From NCBI GenBank assembly GCA_938009055.1, contig CALLIO010000080.1, positions 1 through 5,793 on the forward strand: DNA of 5,793 nucleotides, written 5' to 3'. Numbering within the stretch: position 1 is the first letter of the stretch; the number at the start of each line of letters is the position of its first letter. Shown here in pieces: positions 5,138 through 5,793 of this stretch. A model generated the notes under the pieces. That model worked only from the letters and a program-made list of their open reading frames with translations. It ran no database searches and was not told the DNA's origin. Source of the stretch: an uncultured Altererythrobacter sp. (GTDB lineage: Bacteria > Pseudomonadota > Alphaproteobacteria > Sphingomonadales > Sphingomonadaceae). The position numbers were made by a program, and so were the translations under genes.

Positions 5138-5746
5138 TTAGACGCGTTCGAATTGCAGGTAGCCCGACATGATGCGGACATAGCGATTGGTTGCCTCAGC
5201 GGTGGGGGTTTCAATGCCGAAGTAAACGGTCGCTCCGGCAGGTATGGCTGTGTCGGCCAAGAACCCGTTACCTGGTGCAAAATTGCTCGTGGCTGTAATG
5301 TCTGTGAGCTGATTGGCTGTGCTGTTGTAATCGCGCGGTGCGACACCAGTGGCGCCCGCTCCTGTCACCTCTCGCAAAAGGTCAGTGTCGGTGATGGTGT
5401 TCGATCCTGCCGTTTTTTCCTGAAATCCGACACGCCAGCCCCACGCAAGCAAACCAGCTCCGTCCGCATTGTTGTCCTGATGCCAAGCATAAATGCGCGT
5501 GAGCTTCACATCGAACGGAAAGCAATAACCACCCACAAGTCTATTAACTGCCGCGCCGACATTGCCTAGGTCTTGGCTGTTGGTGTTGTCGAATGGCCCA
5601 AGGACGCCCCAGCCATTAAACTCGTTTGGGTCGGCAAGGAACTGGCCCGCCAAGTCCTTAAAGATAGGGGCAACATCGCGGTGCAGGCGGCGCTCATAGT
5701 TGCCCGCGCGCCGGATGATCAACTCATCTGTTGCCTCAAGCGTCAT
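5138..5746 (-). CDS. Unidentified beta-rich, probably virion-associated protein
   Basis: A protein of 202 residues if started at ATG 5746. Residues 1-45 are charged (MTLEATDELIIRRAGNYERR). The rest is rich in Gly, Asn, Thr, Asp and aromatic residues, with short strands such as LTRIYAWHQDNN, AWGWRVGFQEK and VYFGIETPTAE, and a final strand RIMSGYLQFERV. There is no signal peptide or membrane segment. This composition resembles capsid decoration, fibre or other surface-exposed virion proteins, and the place just before the connector genes fits a head-region structural gene, but I recognise no family. The frame is open to the window edge. TTG 5779 (with AAGAG upstream) would add 11 residues, and an even earlier start cannot be excluded. 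ATG 5746 is preferred because it forms a TAATG overlap with a possible upstream gene. Confidence 0.65.
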   Translation of the reverse strand: MTLEATDELIIRRAGNYERRLHRDVAPIFKDLAGQFLADPNEFNGWGVLGPFDNTNSQDLGNVGAAVNRLVGGYCFPFDVKLTRIYAWHQDNNADGAGLLAWGWRVGFQEKTAGSNTITDTDLLREVTGAGATGVAPRDYNSTANQLTDITATSNFAPGNGFLADTAIPAGATVYFGIETPTAEATNRYVRIMSGYLQFERV

Positions 5747-5793
5747 TAGCTGGCCAGCGGCAGGCCCGACCAATCCCAAGCAATCTCTTGACC
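5746..5793 (-). CDS. Possible C-terminal end of an upstream gene (partial)
   Basis: In the frame ending with TAA at 5746-5748, the last 15 codons up to the right edge are open and read GQEIAWDWSGLPLAS. The stop overlaps the ATG of the next gene as TAATG, the same junction type as seen before the tape measure gene. The stretch is far too short to prove coding. If real, it would be a head-region gene. Confidence 0.3.
   Translation of the reverse strand, partial: GQEIAWDWSGLPLAS

Noticed and set aside
1..5793. CRISPR arrays, tRNA genes, insertion sequences, attachment sites
   Set aside because: No spaced direct repeats, cloverleaf patterns, transposase or terminal inverted repeats were seen on reading either strand; all longer stretches are accounted for by structural genes.

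Overview
The window is a stretch of tailed-phage (siphovirus-like) or prophage DNA. Every supported gene lies on the minus strand, so the operon reads from the right edge (about 5793) to the left edge (1). The order is the classic one for head-tail connection followed by tail assembly: a virion protein of unknown role, a DUF4054-type head-tail connector, a probable head-closure (stopper) protein, an HK97 gp10-like neck/tail-joining protein, a 62-residue orphan, a DUF3168-type tail terminator, a small acidic orphan, the major tail tube protein, a tail assembly chaperone pair, and the tape measure protein. The tape measure runs off the left edge. Genes are tightly packed, with several overlaps of 8-14 nt and two TAATG-type junctions, as in a late structural operon.

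The host cannot be named from the sequence. The DNA is moderately GC-rich. The chaperone resembles the GTA-gp10/Phage_TAC_11 type and the tail tube resembles the TP901-1/GTA type, which suggests an alphaproteobacterial host. This is inference. No integrase, lysis, packaging, tRNA or host gene is visible, so phage and prophage cannot be told apart.

Right part (3966-5793): a possible tail of an upstream gene, the beta-rich 202-residue protein, the connector preceded by a GC-only hairpin, the stopper and the gp10-like protein. Middle (2647-3976): two small orphans flank the tail terminator, then comes the tail tube gene. Its start is preceded by a terminator-like hairpin whose 3' arm contains the Shine-Dalgarno sequence. 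Left (1-2644): the tail chaperone gene holds a nine-A run that is a textbook -1 frameshift site. The -1 frame has a stop directly before the run and stays open for 87 codons after it, ending in a TAATG overlap with the tape measure start. The predicted products are a 137-residue short chaperone and a 208-residue fusion, equivalent to lambda gpG and gpG-T. The tape measure reading frame is open for 673 codons to position 1.

The most interesting points are the frameshift site, the hairpin that overlaps the tail tube ribosome binding site, and the two orphan small genes inserted in an otherwise standard module. No wholly new system is evident; this is a recognisable structural module with these local features.
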